DNA from: Pseudomonadales bacterium
GTDB lineage: Bacteria; Pseudomonadota; Gammaproteobacteria; Pseudomonadales; Azotimanducaceae
Length of the DNA: 64,000 bases
Reading direction: 5' to 3'
Assembly (NCBI GenBank): GCA_028285415.1
Contig: JANQPF010000009.1
Location: 124,001 to 188,000 of the forward strand
The notes under the pieces were generated by a model that searched no databases, was not told the origin of the DNA, and saw only the letters and a list, made by a program, of their open reading frames with translations. Below, piece by piece: positions 7,624-14,562 of this stretch. A program made the translations under genes and the position numbers. The first letter of the stretch is position 1, and every line of letters begins with the position of its first letter.

Positions 7624-8445
7624 ATGCCTACACAAGCCGACAAGTGCCGCCAGTTCGCGGCACTGCACACGCAACCCGAAGCGTTCATCATTGCCAATCC
7701 CTGGGACGTCGGCTCCGCGCTGCTGCTGCAGGGTCTCGGCTTCAAGGCGCTTGCGACCACCAGCGGCGGCTTTGCCTACACGCTCGGCAAACAGGACGGC
7801 GAACCCACGCTCGAAGAGAAGCTCGAGCACTGCCGGGCCATTGCGGAGGCAACCAATGTCCCGCTGAGCGCCGACTTCGAAGACGGCTTCGCCGATGATG
7901 CCGACGGTGTCGCCGCAAACGTCGCAGCGCTCATTGAGACAGGTGCGGCGGGCTGTTCCATTGAAGACTTCGACCGCTCCGGCAAATCGCTCTATGAACT
8001 GCCGGCTGCCGTGGACCGCCTTTCCGCCGCGATTGAGGCAGCACGTAGGCAAGACTTTCCATTTGTCATTACCGCACGCGCCGAGCATCTTCTGCGCGCG
8101 GGCCGCGATCTGGACGAGGTCATTACTCGTCTCAAGGCGTTCGAGGCAGCCGGTGCGGATGTGGTCTATGCGCCGGGTATCGCCTCTCTCGATGATCTGC
8201 GCATCGTTACGCATGCGCTGGAAAAACCGTTCAACATGCTCGGCGTGAGGATACCGGACGCCACCCTGGCGGATTTCCAGGAGGCGGGTGCACAAAGGGT
8301 CAGCATCGGTGGCGCGCTGACCTACGCTGCTGCAAAACCCATCATCGACTTCGGCGAAGCGATGCTGAATGAAGGTTCGTTCACCTGGACCGCTCAGATG
8401 GCGTCGGGCAAGCGCATTGGCGAGCTCTTCGCCGCCGGGGAGTAA
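7624..8445 (+). CDS. isocitrate lyase/PEP phosphonomutase family enzyme
   Basis: A 273-residue TIM-barrel enzyme. The family pattern is clear: NPWDVGSALLLQGLGFKALATTS at the start, LSADFEDGFAD (metal-binding acidic loop, about residues 79-89) and CSIEDFD. Members cleave or form C-C or C-P bonds next to a carboxylate (oxaloacetate decarboxylase, 2-methylisocitrate lyase, phosphonopyruvate hydrolase). The KKCGH loop of true isocitrate lyase is absent, so a small 2-oxo-acid lyase or hydrolase is more likely. It lies 86 bases after the second dioxygenase and is followed after one base by a GNAT enzyme. Confidence 0.85.
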   Translation: MPTQADKCRQFAALHTQPEAFIIANPWDVGSALLLQGLGFKALATTSGGFAYTLGKQDGEPTLEEKLEHCRAIAEATNVPLSADFEDGFADDADGVAANVAALIETGAAGCSIEDFDRSGKSLYELPAAVDRLSAAIEAARRQDFPFVITARAEHLLRAGRDLDEVITRLKAFEAAGADVVYAPGIASLDDLRIVTHALEKPFNMLGVRIPDATLADFQEAGAQRVSIGGALTYAAAKPIIDFGEAMLNEGSFTWTAQMASGKRIGELFAAGE

Positions 8446-8446
8446 C

Positions 8447-9043
8447 ATGGACATACCCCAGGTCAGGCAGGCAGAACCTGCCGATCGAGCAGCCGTTCTC
8501 AGCACAATCACGCTTGCCTTCGTCGCCGATCCGGTCAATCGCTGGTACCTCAAAGACGCTGACCGGTTTCTGACCTACTTTCCCAAAGTCGTCGAGGCGT
8601 TTCTGGATCATTCGATTGAAGCGGGCACGTGTTACGTCACCGGCAGCGTCGAGGGCGCCGCAATCTGGCTGCCGCCCGGTGTCAGCGGCAACGATGCGAG
8701 CATGGAGGCGGTGCTCGCGGAAGCCGTGCCACCGGCCATCATGGCAGACCTCGGCGCGCTATTTGCACAGTTCGAAAACTATCACCCGCACGATGATGAC
8801 TGCTGGTATCTGCCGCTGATTGGCGTTGATCCAGCCCACCAGGGTAAAGGCATCGGGGCGGCGCTAATGAAACACAAAACGGCCTTGCTGGACGAGCTAG
8901 GGGCGCTCGCCTACCTCGAATCCTCCACGCCGCGAAATGTGCCCCTCTACCAGCGCTTCGGGTTCGAGATCATGGACGAGATTCCATTCGGTAACGGTGC
9001 CGGGATTGTCACGCCGATGCTTCGTCAGCGGAGAACGGCATGA
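8447..9043 (+). CDS. GNAT family N-acetyltransferase
   Basis: A 198-residue acetyl-CoA-dependent acyltransferase. I chose the ATG at 8447, two bases after the upstream stop, over an earlier in-frame start inside the lyase gene, because MDIPQVRQAEPADRAAV is the normal GNAT N-terminus. The acetyl-CoA motif is IGVDPAHQGKGIGAALMKH (Q/RxxGxG/A type), and NVPLYQRFGFE is motif B. It is tightly linked to the lyase and ends the cluster that begins with the selenoprotein. The acceptor is unknown; detoxification of an amine intermediate is a reasonable guess given the amine-reductase homologue upstream. Confidence 0.88.
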   Translation: MDIPQVRQAEPADRAAVLSTITLAFVADPVNRWYLKDADRFLTYFPKVVEAFLDHSIEAGTCYVTGSVEGAAIWLPPGVSGNDASMEAVLAEAVPPAIMADLGALFAQFENYHPHDDDCWYLPLIGVDPAHQGKGIGAALMKHKTALLDELGALAYLESSTPRNVPLYQRFGFEIMDEIPFGNGAGIVTPMLRQRRTA

Positions 9044-9068
9044 TGCAGGCAAGCCGTTCGAAAGCCAC

Positions 9069-10130
9069 TCAAGGACTAACCCGGTGCGCAAAGCGTACCA
9101 GTGAACCGAGCGTCTCGAAGTAGAGATCCGGCGCCAGATCGGGAAAGCCGAGATCTCCCGCATGCTGGGTGCCATGTACCGTGCGGGCGTTGGCGTTGAC
9201 GCCGGCCGCGTTGAGCTTGCGGTAGTATTCGAGACCTTCATCGCGCAGCGGATCAAGCTCGTTGACCGAGATGATGTGCGGCGGAAGACCCGCGAGCTCC
9301 TCCACCCCGGCGGCCAACGGCCAGGCCAGCGGATTACCGGCATGCTCACCGTCGGGATCGTAAACCCCAACCAGCGCCGCCATCTGCGGACAGCTCAATG
9401 AGTACTCGTTGTTTTCAATCAGGGAGACCAGCTCTGGCGGCGGCTCGGCATACGCGCCCGAAATGTAGGGGCAGCATGCATAAACCCCCTGGATCTGATC
9501 GAGCCAGCCCTCTTTGCTCGCCTTGAGGGTCGTTGCGATGGCAAGGTTCCCGCCGCCCGACTCCCCGGATATGACAATAGAGGTGACGCCGAGGCGCTCG
9601 CGGTTCTCGTGCACCCAGTTGACGGCACTTGCACAATCGTTGAGGCCTGCCGGAAACGGATGATTACCCAGCTTGCCACCACCGTTTCTGAACTCGACTC
9701 CCACCGTACGCAATCCCGCGTCCGCCAGGTCCGCCCGCCAGCGTCGAAACGCGGGATCCTGAGCCGTCATGAGGACCATGCCGCCGCCGTGTGTGTGCAC
9801 GACGCAGGGACCCGGTGGCGTGCCTGCCTTCGGCTGGTGGACGTACAACGCAATCTCGTTGCCATCCACGCCGGTAATGGTCTCGGTGCTGACACTCAGA
9901 TGCCCGTAGTCCGGCATGGCCTGTTCCAGCAGCGGATTCATCGCGGCAAACTGAGTTTCCATCGCGGCACAGTATTCCAGCTGTTCCGCATGGCTTGCTC
10001 CCGCCGGCGGCACGGGCAGCGGCGGCTGTATCTCCGCAGCCGCCGCCAGCGCCTGTGCCAGGCGTGGGTCGGCGCGGCGGTCGGTCATGAACGTTTCTTC
10101 GGGATTTCCCAGGCGACCGGGCTTGTACAT
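9069..10130 (-). CDS. alpha/beta hydrolase, HSL-type esterase
   Basis: A 353-residue carboxylesterase of the hormone-sensitive-lipase group. Oxyanion motif HTHGGGMV, nucleophile elbow SGESGGG, acid in NELDPLRDEG and His in TQHAGD form the complete catalytic set in the expected order. No signal peptide is seen, so it is cytoplasmic. It converges on the GNAT gene and is followed upstream (27 bases) by a CoA-transferase gene on the same strand, so both probably share a transcript starting near 11.4 kb. Likely role: opening an ester or lactone in a catabolic route. Confidence 0.92.
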   Translation of the reverse strand: MYKPGRLGNPEETFMTDRRADPRLAQALAAAAEIQPPLPVPPAGASHAEQLEYCAAMETQFAAMNPLLEQAMPDYGHLSVSTETITGVDGNEIALYVHQPKAGTPPGPCVVHTHGGGMVLMTAQDPAFRRWRADLADAGLRTVGVEFRNGGGKLGNHPFPAGLNDCASAVNWVHENRERLGVTSIVISGESGGGNLAIATTLKASKEGWLDQIQGVYACCPYISGAYAEPPPELVSLIENNEYSLSCPQMAALVGVYDPDGEHAGNPLAWPLAAGVEELAGLPPHIISVNELDPLRDEGLEYYRKLNAAGVNANARTVHGTQHAGDLGFPDLAPDLYFETLGSLVRFAHRVSP

Positions 10131-10156
10131 TGTCCTCTCCGTTGTGTTGCTTGTCG

Positions 10157-11371
10157 TCAGCTACCGTCTACTTTAGCAGGCTTCTCGATGCCAAACTCCG
10201 CCAGCACGGCATCGTTGTGCTCACCCAGCTTCGGCGGTTTCTGATACAGCGTCGTCGGCGTCTCGGTGAACTTGATAGGATTTGCCGCCAGCGTGATTGC
10301 GGGGTTGTCACCTCCGGGCTCGCAGGTTTCGAGCATCTCCCTGGCGGCAACGTGCGGATCTGCATAGATATCCGCCATGTTCTGCACGGGTCCAACCGGG
10401 ATACCGCCGTCCAGCTTCGCGAGAATCTCGGCGCGGGTCAGCTGGGTGGTCCAGGCGCAGATCTGCGCTTCCACCCAGTCTACGTGCTTCAGCCGCGCGG
10501 CGTTGCTTACACTGCGCTCATCCGTCATGAGATCCACCCGGTCCATCGCGGCGCAGAGAAGATCCCAGTGATGAGGCTGAACCGCAGCAATCGCAATACG
10601 CCCGTCTTTTGTCGGAAAGAGATCGAACGGATACAGCGTCATGGCCCGCTGCAGCCCGGCGGGATTGGGTTTACCCGTGAATCCGAACTGCGCGACCGCA
10701 CTCTTCTGAAAAGCGAGCATCGCATCGTACATGGACACATCCAGAAACTGCCCTTTGCCCGAGCTGCGCGCCTGATGAACCGCCGAGACCACGCCCAGCG
10801 CCATGAGCGTGCCGGGAAAAATGTCCGCAAGCGCCGGGGTGACGAGGTTGTCGTTGGCGTGCACCAGACCACCGAAGCTCTGGGCCGCGGCATCCAGGCA
10901 GGGCCAGTGTGCATACGGGCTCTCCCCGGTTCGAGGGTCGCCAAAACCGCGCACGCACGCGTAGACGATTCGCGGATTGCGCGCGGCAATGACCTCATAG
11001 CCGAGACCCAGATTGTCCATGACGCCCGCGCGCATGTTTTCGACCACGGCGTCCGCCTGATCGCAGAGCTCGAGAAATACCTGCTTGTCGCCCGCCTCCT
11101 TCAGATCGAGACAGACGCTGCGCTTGTTGCGATTGACCGCAGCAAACGGCGCGCCGAAGTCGGTTCCCGCCTCGCGATCATCGTACGGAGAGGCATGGTC
11201 CGGCAGAAACGGGGGTATGTTGCGATAGCCGTCCCCCTCGGGGGATTCGACTTTGATGACGTTTGCGCCGAGATCGGCCAGGAGGCTCGCGCCATAGGGA
11301 CCGGCAAGGGCTCGTGTGCAATCAATGACGGTCAGATCCTCGAGCGGACCGCGGCGGGGCGTGTCGGTCAT
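10157..11371 (-). CDS. class III CoA-transferase (CaiB/BaiF family)
   Basis: A 404-residue enzyme that moves CoA between carboxylic acids. Family blocks are LEDLTVIDCTRALAGPYGA, ADLGANVIKVESPEGD, NRNKRSVCLDLK, and Asp183 in LADIFPGT as the catalytic Asp that forms the mixed anhydride. Next come GQFLDVSMYDAM and the C-terminal LGEHNDAVLAEFG. It starts a minus-strand pair with the HSL esterase. Its promoter region is shared with the divergent COQ4-like gene and contains the long palindrome at 11451-11477. A second, distinct CoA-transferase at 29.5 kb lies beside a near-copy of that palindrome. Acid substrate unknown. Confidence 0.93.
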   Translation of the reverse strand: MTDTPRRGPLEDLTVIDCTRALAGPYGASLLADLGANVIKVESPEGDGYRNIPPFLPDHASPYDDREAGTDFGAPFAAVNRNKRSVCLDLKEAGDKQVFLELCDQADAVVENMRAGVMDNLGLGYEVIAARNPRIVYACVRGFGDPRTGESPYAHWPCLDAAAQSFGGLVHANDNLVTPALADIFPGTLMALGVVSAVHQARSSGKGQFLDVSMYDAMLAFQKSAVAQFGFTGKPNPAGLQRAMTLYPFDLFPTKDGRIAIAAVQPHHWDLLCAAMDRVDLMTDERSVSNAARLKHVDWVEAQICAWTTQLTRAEILAKLDGGIPVGPVQNMADIYADPHVAAREMLETCEPGGDNPAITLAANPIKFTETPTTLYQKPPKLGEHNDAVLAEFGIEKPAKVDGS

Positions 11372-11450
11372 GTTGGTTCAGTCCGATGCTATCAGGGCCT
11401 GCAAGTAGAGAATCGATCGGCAGCACGGGTCAAGTCCGTTCTTTGCAAAT

Positions 11451-11477
11451 TATAAATTGAACATTGTTCATTTTATA
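11451..11477. promoter_or_regulatory. 27-base palindromic operator, copy 1
   Basis: The core TGAACA-T-TGTTCA (11458-11470) is perfect. Outward, one T/T mismatch and then TATAAA/TTTATA pair on both sides. The site lies between the divergent CoA-transferase and COQ4-like genes. A near-copy is at 28979-29001. It is typical in size and symmetry for a TetR- or MarR-type dimer. Confidence 0.65.
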
Positions 11478-11517
11478 GTTAAGATGCCCGCCAATTCGAG
11501 TCAGACAGGAGAAAGCC

Positions 11518-12225
11518 ATGAACGTGATGATGCAGAACGAGCCGATCGTCGACCGCGAGTTTGTCGAACGCTTCATGTGGGCCGTCGACCGGCCCATGGC
11601 ATACGGCGTCTACTATCTATTCCACGACTGGTGGGCTGAAGCACCCCAGGACGCCATCGACGCGTACATGAAAGAGCTTCACGCCATCCCGGGAGCGGCG
11701 GAGTTTCTTGAAGCGAAAGACATCCCGGCACCCATCGAAGTGGAACGTCTGAAGTCCTGCGCGCCCGGCACGTTGGGCCGGGGCTACTACGAATTCGTCG
11801 TTGAGAATGATCTGATGGAGAAATTTGCCGTCAACTACCGCGACTTCAACGAGAAGCTCCACGCCTCGGGCAAGCTCGATCGCCTGCCCGAAGACATGAG
11901 CTACATGATGGTCAGAGGCACCCAGATTCACGACTTCCAGCACGTGCTGACCGGCTTCGACTCCACGCCGTACGGGGAGCTGAAACTGGCGGCGTTTTAT
12001 CTCGCTCAGCTGCGCTTCCCGTACCACGCCATGCGCATGGCCGTGACGTTTGCACACGCCGCTTTCGTCAATCCCGAGATCACGGTGGATGCAATGGACG
12101 CGGTGGTCGAGGGATGGAGCAAAGGCCGGGCGTCGGGCAATCTCAATTTCGCCCGCTGGGAAGATGAGCTGGATACGCCCGTCAGCGAGCTGCGGGAACG
12201 TTATTCGATCCAGGCTGCCGACTGA
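11518..12225 (+). CDS. COQ4-like protein
   Basis: A 235-residue helical protein with the COQ4 signature HDxxH-X11-E: H138-D139-F140-Q141-H142 and E154. In COQ4 this motif binds a divalent metal, and the protein takes part in the oxidative decarboxylation step of ubiquinone synthesis. Here it stands in a catabolic setting, divergent from a CoA-transferase and directly behind a long palindromic operator, so a role on a specific hydrophobic substrate is possible. AGGAGAAAgcc precedes ATG 11518. Whether it makes quinone or serves catabolism cannot be decided from the sequence. Confidence 0.82.
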   Translation: MNVMMQNEPIVDREFVERFMWAVDRPMAYGVYYLFHDWWAEAPQDAIDAYMKELHAIPGAAEFLEAKDIPAPIEVERLKSCAPGTLGRGYYEFVVENDLMEKFAVNYRDFNEKLHASGKLDRLPEDMSYMMVRGTQIHDFQHVLTGFDSTPYGELKLAAFYLAQLRFPYHAMRMAVTFAHAAFVNPEITVDAMDAVVEGWSKGRASGNLNFARWEDELDTPVSELRERYSIQAAD

Positions 12226-12246
12226 TTCTCAACGGTCGGGGCTTTA

Positions 12247-12520
12247 TCAAGCCGATGTTTCCTGCCGGTAGAGCGCCGGCAGGAAACCGGCAAGATCGCC
12301 CATCTCGTCATTGCAGGGCTTCTGCAGTCCTCACCCCGCCGCGTCGGGAATCACTGCTACGCGCCGCACCGGCGTGAGACTCTTGTCAGGATCAAAATCG
12401 ACGAGCCAGAAGTGGCTGCGCATTTCGCAGTCGTATCCGGTGTTGCGGACCTGATGTATCAGGTGGCCCATCCATAGCTCCGAGCCCAGCGGTAGTACAA
12501 TTTGACCACACGCATGCAGG
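12247..12520 (-). pseudogene. remnant of a DAPG-hydrolase-family gene
   Basis: The minus strand encodes a C-terminal fragment only. It begins near HACGQIVLPLG, continues GHLIHQVRNTGYDCEMRSHFW, meets an in-frame TGA after PDAAG, and resumes in frame as NDEMGDLAGFLPALYRQE before a final stop. Order and spacing match the end of the 2,4-diacetylphloroglucinol hydrolase (PhlG) family: HACG, MVH..RDT...E(L/M)RSR(Y/F)W and then a C-terminal FLPE/ALY motif. About the first two thirds are missing, and the fragment ends where the SDR gene begins. This explains the 300-base gap 12226-12528. Selenocysteine is unlikely because the gene is also truncated. Confidence 0.7.
12257..12287. repeat. perfect 12-base-pair hairpin
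   Basis: GTTTCCTGCCGG (12257-12268) pairs perfectly with CCGGCAGGAAAC (12276-12287) over a seven-base loop. It lies 31 bases after the COQ4-like stop and inside the gene remnant. No T-run follows on either strand, so it is not a classical terminator, although it could protect or end the COQ4-like transcript. Confidence 0.6.
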
Positions 12521-12528
12521 AGATCGGA

Positions 12529-13278
12529 ATGGCCGCAGCAATTGCTTTGATCACAGGCGCCGCACAGGGTATCGGCTACGCATCCGCTGAGGCGCTGATC
12601 AACGACGGCTTTCGGGTTGCCATCGCTGACATCAACGCTGACGCGGTGAACGAGGCGTCACTACGTCTGGGCGAAAAAGCCTTTCCGCTGGTCTGCGACG
12701 TTGCGGACCCCGAACAGATCCACGGCAGCTTCGAAGAAGTCGAAGCCGAGCTCGGCGCCGTGTCCGTGCTTGTCAACAACGCAGGCATCGCGCCCGGAGG
12801 AGACTTTCTAGAAACCTCAGCCGACGAATTCAGAACCGTGCTGGAGGTCAATCTTCTCGGTACCTTCGTGGCGACACAGCGCGCGGCCAGATCGATGATT
12901 GAAAACGGCATTCGTGGCGCCATCGTCAACATGTCGTCAATCAACGCCCAGGTGGCAATACCAACCATCCCGGCCTATTGCGCCAGCAAAGGCGGCATCA
13001 TGCAGTTAACCAAGGCGGCGGCGCTATCGCTGGCACCCCACGGGATCCGGGTAAACGCCGTTGGCCCCGGCTCTATCGACACGGCGATGATGGCCGGAGT
13101 CAACGCGGACGAGGCGGCCATGCAACGCGTCATGTCCCGCACGCCGCTGGGGCGCATCGGCGAGCCCGAGGAGATTGCCAGCATCGTGGCGTTTCTCGCT
13201 TCGGAAAAAGCCAGCTACATCACGGGAGAGACCATCTACGCGGATGGCGGGCGCCTGGCGCTCAACTACACGGTTTAG
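12529..13278 (+). CDS. short-chain dehydrogenase/reductase
   Basis: A 249-residue classical SDR, cytoplasmic and NAD(P)-dependent. Nucleotide motif TGAAQGIG (residues 9-16), acidic Asp34 in IADINAD suggesting NAD preference, NNAG at 83-86, catalytic Ser137, Tyr150 and Lys154 (YCASK), and GGR near the end are all present. I chose ATG 12529 because AGGAG lies six bases upstream and the sequence then starts MAAAIALITG; longer starts at TTG 12502 or ATG 12514 are weaker. It is followed after 57 bases by a small helical protein. It would oxidise an alcohol or reduce a ketone in a catabolic route; substrate not readable. Confidence 0.93.
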   Translation: MAAAIALITGAAQGIGYASAEALINDGFRVAIADINADAVNEASLRLGEKAFPLVCDVADPEQIHGSFEEVEAELGAVSVLVNNAGIAPGGDFLETSADEFRTVLEVNLLGTFVATQRAARSMIENGIRGAIVNMSSINAQVAIPTIPAYCASKGGIMQLTKAAALSLAPHGIRVNAVGPGSIDTAMMAGVNADEAAMQRVMSRTPLGRIGEPEEIASIVAFLASEKASYITGETIYADGGRLALNYTV

Positions 13279-13293
13279 TAACCCGCGCGCTCA

Positions 13294-13310
13294 GGCTATC
13301 ATCGATAGCC
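13294..13310 (+). repeat. 7-base-pair hairpin between SDR and next gene
   Basis: GGCTATC-ATC-GATAGCC is a perfect inverted repeat 15 bases after the SDR stop, with no T-run. It may stabilise the SDR message or lower read-through into the gene at 13336. Confidence 0.4.
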
Positions 13311-13335
13311 CTCCAGCGAGCAAGGGGAGTCGATC

Positions 13336-13800
13336 ATGGAACGCGACAGCTATATCGAAGGCATTCGCAGTGCATGGCTTGGCGAACTTTTTGGTGAGGT
13401 CTTCTTCAAAACCCTGGCGGATCGAACTGAAGACGACGTCATGCGCACCAAGTGGCAGACGCTGGCTCAGCTCGAGCACGTCACCGGCAACAGGATGGCG
13501 ACGCTGCTCGAAAGCCATGGCGAACGCGCGGTGACTCAGGATCCGATTGAGGTGAACGAAGACGTCATGACGCGCTACACCAACGCCACCCACCTCGATT
13601 CCATGCGTCATATGAGAGACGTCGTGGAGAAAGCCATCGTAAGATTCGACCAGCTGCTGGCGGTCGCTCCGGACGACGATGTCGCTGCCGTGCAATTCCT
13701 CGTTCGACACGAGGAGGCGCTCCTGACTTTTGTCGACTGTGAGATTGCCGGCGATGGCGCACACGCATTAGAGGCAGCTGAGATCCTGCTCCGGGAGTAG
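13336..13800 (+). CDS. helical protein of unknown function, ferritin-like in outline
   Basis: A 154-residue protein that I do not recognise with confidence. It reads as four to five amphipathic helices without a signal or membrane segment. Glu and His residues recur in helices (ELFGEVFF, AQLEHVTG, RHEEALL), an arrangement resembling ferritin-like di-iron or rubrerythrin-type bundles, but the paired ExxH motifs are incomplete, so metal binding is not established. It lies downstream of the SDR and converges on the TetR gene. AGGGGAG precedes the ATG. Confidence 0.55.
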   Translation: MERDSYIEGIRSAWLGELFGEVFFKTLADRTEDDVMRTKWQTLAQLEHVTGNRMATLLESHGERAVTQDPIEVNEDVMTRYTNATHLDSMRHMRDVVEKAIVRFDQLLAVAPDDDVAAVQFLVRHEEALLTFVDCEIAGDGAHALEAAEILLRE

Positions 13801-13819
13801 CGCTGGAGACCAAAGCGCG

Positions 13820-14491
13820 CTAGTCAATCAGCGTGAAGCGCTCCAACGACTCCAACAGGGCATGGCCGCTCACACGCGCCACTTCACGCTCAGCCTGAAC
13901 CGGGGTTAATCCCAGCAGGCGCAGGATGTTCTCGCAGGTGCGATTGAGCACTTCAGTCTGCGGCCCTACGCGCAGCATTCTGCGGAGCGCTGCCATCATG
14001 ACCGCAGCAATCTGCTCGAGTAAGAACGCGTCTACCTCGACGTCGAGCTCCCCCTGAGCGACAGCCCGCTCGATATCTCCCTGCATGTACCGGAACGCCG
14101 CGGCCTCTGTCGTCGGGTGACGCAGGTACTGTCCAACCAGAACGCGCGCCCAGGCATCGGCGCTGAGCGTAATTCTCAGGAAAGCCCAGGATGCAACGAC
14201 AACCCGCGAAACACCGCGGTCCAGATCGCTCATGCGCCCGTCGAGCGCTTTGGCAATTTCCAGGGCAATCGCCTCGGACGAAGCGAGCGCCAACTCGTCT
14301 TTGTCTTTGAAGTGATTGTAGAACGTGCCATTCGCGAGGCCTGCGATGGCGGTGATCTCGTGAACGCTCGCCTCTTCGATGCCTTTTTCGGAAAACACGT
14401 CGATGGCGCTGTCAATCAGCGTGCTGCGCGTGCGGTTGCGCTTGTTGGAGCCAATGGCCTGGGTGCGAAAGTAGTTTTGCATGTCGGTCAT
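13820..14491 (-). CDS. TetR family transcriptional regulator
   Basis: A 223-residue regulator counted from ATG 14491. The DNA-binding domain (about residues 20-66) shows STLIDSAIDVFSEKGIEEAS and ANGTFYNHFKDKDEL, the helix-turn-helix of the family, followed by a helical ligand domain. Earlier in-frame ATGs exist up to 14539, but ATG 14491 is preceded by AGGA at good spacing and leaves the palindrome 14506-14517 outside the gene. It is divergent from the seven-gene aromatic-catabolism operon and is the natural candidate for its repressor; the inducer would be a pathway substrate or intermediate. Confidence 0.92.
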   Translation of the reverse strand: MTDMQNYFRTQAIGSNKRNRTRSTLIDSAIDVFSEKGIEEASVHEITAIAGLANGTFYNHFKDKDELALASSEAIALEIAKALDGRMSDLDRGVSRVVVASWAFLRITLSADAWARVLVGQYLRHPTTEAAAFRYMQGDIERAVAQGELDVEVDAFLLEQIAAVMMAALRRMLRVGPQTEVLNRTCENILRLLGLTPVQAEREVARVSGHALLESLERFTLID

Positions 14492-14505
14492 CTTATCCTG
14501 GTCAT

Positions 14506-14517
14506 TTGACATGTCAA
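14506..14517. promoter_or_regulatory. 12-base perfect palindrome between TetR and monooxygenase
   Basis: TTGACATGTCAA lies between the divergent TetR gene and the FAD monooxygenase. It fits a TetR-type half-site pair and would place the operator over the promoters of both genes. Function inferred. Confidence 0.45.
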
Positions 14518-14529
14518 TCATTTTTGTAT

Positions 14530-14556
14530 TAACTCTCATTTTCGAACTAACTCTCA
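14530..14556. repeat. direct repeat in divergent promoter region
   Basis: TAACTCTCA occurs at 14530-14538 and again at 14548-14556, 18 bases apart and seven bases before the monooxygenase ATG. Such spacing places both on similar helix faces and suggests a regulator site, or chance in an AT-rich gap. Confidence 0.4.
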
Positions 14557-14562
14557 GAAAAA

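Noticed and set aside
12340-12342. Second selenocysteine candidate at the in-frame TGA in the DAPG-hydrolase-like fragment
   Set aside because: The fragment lacks its N-terminal two thirds, and the family has no Sec position there that I know of; a relic explains it better.
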